Shown piece by piece: positions 4,631 through 5,670 of a stretch of DNA of 5,670 nucleotides (its first letter is position 1; each line of letters opens with the position of its first letter). This DNA comes from Chloroflexota bacterium. GTDB taxonomy: Bacteria > Chloroflexota > Limnocylindria > Limnocylindrales > CSP1-4. The position numbers were made by a program, and so were the translations under genes. Below the pieces are notes generated by a model, which worked only from the letters and a program-made list of their open reading frames with translations, searched no databases and was not told where the DNA came from. Where the stretch lies: positions 1 to 5,670 of the forward strand of contig JAJYGO010000368.1 in NCBI GenBank assembly GCA_021785115.1, in the 5' to 3' direction.

Positions 4631-5670
4631 TGTCGCACCCGCGCGAGAGGAACGGGGTCGTCACCCCGACGAATCACCCGACGCCACGGGATCGATCGGG
4701 GTCGCTCGCGGCCGTCACCGCCGTCCCGATCGGGCTCTTCCTCCTCGCGCTGGCGATCCGGGCCGTGCTGGCGGCCCTCACGCCCGACCCCGCCTACCCC
4801 GACTCGGCGTACTACGCGGACATCGCGCGCAACCTGGCGGCGGGCAGGGGGTTCACCGAGAACTTCCTCTGGACGTTCATCGACGTGGGCGGGCGGATCC
4901 CGGCGAACCCGCACCTGCCGGTGCCCAGCAACGCCCACTGGGCCCCACTCGCCTCGATGATCCAGGTGCCGTTCATCTGGCTCCTCGGCCCGACCCAGCT
5001 CGCGTCGCTGCTGCCGTTCGTGCTGGTGGGCGCGCTGGCCGCGCCGCTCGGGTGGGCGATCGCGCGGGACGCCGGGGCGTCACCGCTCGTGCAGGTGGGG
5101 TCCGGGATCCTGGGCGCGGTGCCCGGGTTGACCACGGTCTTCATGGCGCAGCCGGACAACTTCGCGCTGACGATGGTGCTTGGCGGGACCGCGCTGTGGC
5201 TGACATTGCGAGGCCTGCGAGGGTGCGTGCGATCGTTCATCGCGGCGGGACTGCTGATCGGGCTGGCGACGCTGGCACGGACCGACGGGGTGTTGCTGGC
5301 GGTCGCCCCTGCCGGCGCGTTCGCGTGGGACCGCTGGCGGGCATGGCACCGGGGACCGGGCTCGACCGGGGATCCGGAGCCCCCCGGCGCACCCGCTGGA
5401 GCGGGTCACCCCGACCGGGCGCCCGCATCGTCTCGTCCAGGTGCGCCGGCCATCCCGTTCGCCGCCGCCGTCGGGTGCGCGCTCGCCTTCCTGGTGGTGG
5501 TCGGGCCGTGGTGGATCCGCCAGCTCGCCGTCTTCGGCAGCATCTCGCCCTCGAGCGGCTACGGGATCCTGTGGCTCCGGTCCTTCGCCGAGCTCGACAG
5601 CGTCACCGCGCCGCGCACGCTGTCGGCGTTCCTGGCCCAGCCGCTCGGCGACCTGGTGGGCAGCCGCGTG
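4630..5670 (+). CDS. GT-C superfamily membrane glycosyltransferase (ArnT/PMT-like; partial, C-terminus off right edge)
   Basis: From ATG 4630 the frame is open for 347 codons to the last base. A short basic N-terminus (1-24) precedes the first membrane helix (about 26-50). The following loop carries YPDSAYYADIARNLAAGRGF (56-75), where D58 sits where GT-C enzymes place the catalytic acid, and NAHWAPL (101-107). Further hydrophobic segments lie at about 125-145, 152-172, 178-193, 203-226 and 276-296, with ARTDGVLL (216-223) and GPWWIRQ (292-298), features shared by GT39/GT83-like enzymes. Such proteins move a sugar from a polyprenyl-phosphate donor onto a protein or lipid at the outer face of the membrane. 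Donor and acceptor cannot be read. Residues 240-273 form a Gly/Pro/Ala-rich low-complexity insert between helices. The start overlaps the preceding stop as TGATG with no good Shine-Dalgarno, suggesting coupled translation. Confidence 0.85.
   Translation, partial: MSHPRERNGVVTPTNHPTPRDRSGSLAAVTAVPIGLFLLALAIRAVLAALTPDPAYPDSAYYADIARNLAAGRGFTENFLWTFIDVGGRIPANPHLPVPSNAHWAPLASMIQVPFIWLLGPTQLASLLPFVLVGALAAPLGWAIARDAGASPLVQVGSGILGAVPGLTTVFMAQPDNFALTMVLGGTALWLTLRGLRGCVRSFIAAGLLIGLATLARTDGVLLAVAPAGAFAWDRWRAWHRGPGSTGDPEPPGAPAGAGHPDRAPASSRPGAPAIPFAAAVGCALAFLVVVGPWWIRQLAVFGSISPSSGYGILWLRSFAELDSVTAPRTLSAFLAQPLGDLVGSRV

Overview
The window is GC-rich bacterial DNA with GTG and TTG starts alongside ATG and short gene overlaps. 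The style of the genes (a Phd/VapC pair, a DUF4143-type ATPase, an AbiEii/DUF6036-like nucleotidyltransferase, and a GT-C glycosyltransferase with a long extracytoplasmic loop) suits Actinomycetota or a high-GC Chloroflexota lineage. No marker gene is present, so this placement is an inference. There is no rRNA, tRNA, CRISPR array, transposase or integrase.

Layout. (1) Positions 1-624, minus strand: the N-terminal 208 codons of an XRE-type helix-turn-helix protein joined to what looks like a PD-(D/E)XK nuclease-fold domain; it runs off the left edge. (2) 625-757: a divergent intergenic region with a plausible promoter for the rightward genes and an exact TGTACA operator hexamer overlapping its -10. 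(3) 758-1466: a type II toxin-antitoxin operon, Phd/YefM-type antitoxin (TTG start) followed 10 bp later by a VapC PIN-domain RNase. (4) 1467-1612: an AT-richer intergenic region carrying an unusually regular repeat array: two 8-5-8 dyads exactly 33 bp apart plus a third half-site. (5) 1613-3043: a 476-aa AAA+ ATPase of the AAA_14/DUF4143 type, ending in a nuclease-like D...ExK motif. (6) 3044-3725: about 680 bp without a supportable gene, ending in a promoter-like element and a short leader frame. (7) 3726-4630: an AbiEii/DUF6036-like nucleotidyltransferase and an unrecognised 129-aa protein overlapping by ATGA. (8) 4630-5670: the first 347 codons of a polytopic GT-C glycosyltransferase, whose start overlaps the previous stop as TGATG and which runs off the right edge.

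How it fits together. The middle of the window looks like an accessory strip in which toxin-antitoxin or defence-like modules lie side by side: the XRE/nuclease-like gene, VapBC, the ATPase with its own operator-like array, and the nucleotidyltransferase/partner pair. The first three have separate regulatory regions and are probably independent units. The nucleotidyltransferase, its partner and the glycosyltransferase appear to form one translationally coupled run, an odd mixture of a toxin-antitoxin-like pair with an envelope glycosylation gene. The most notable observations are the 33-bp-period operator array at 1504-1578 and the nucleotidyltransferase/129-aa partner pair, a candidate poorly characterised two-gene system.
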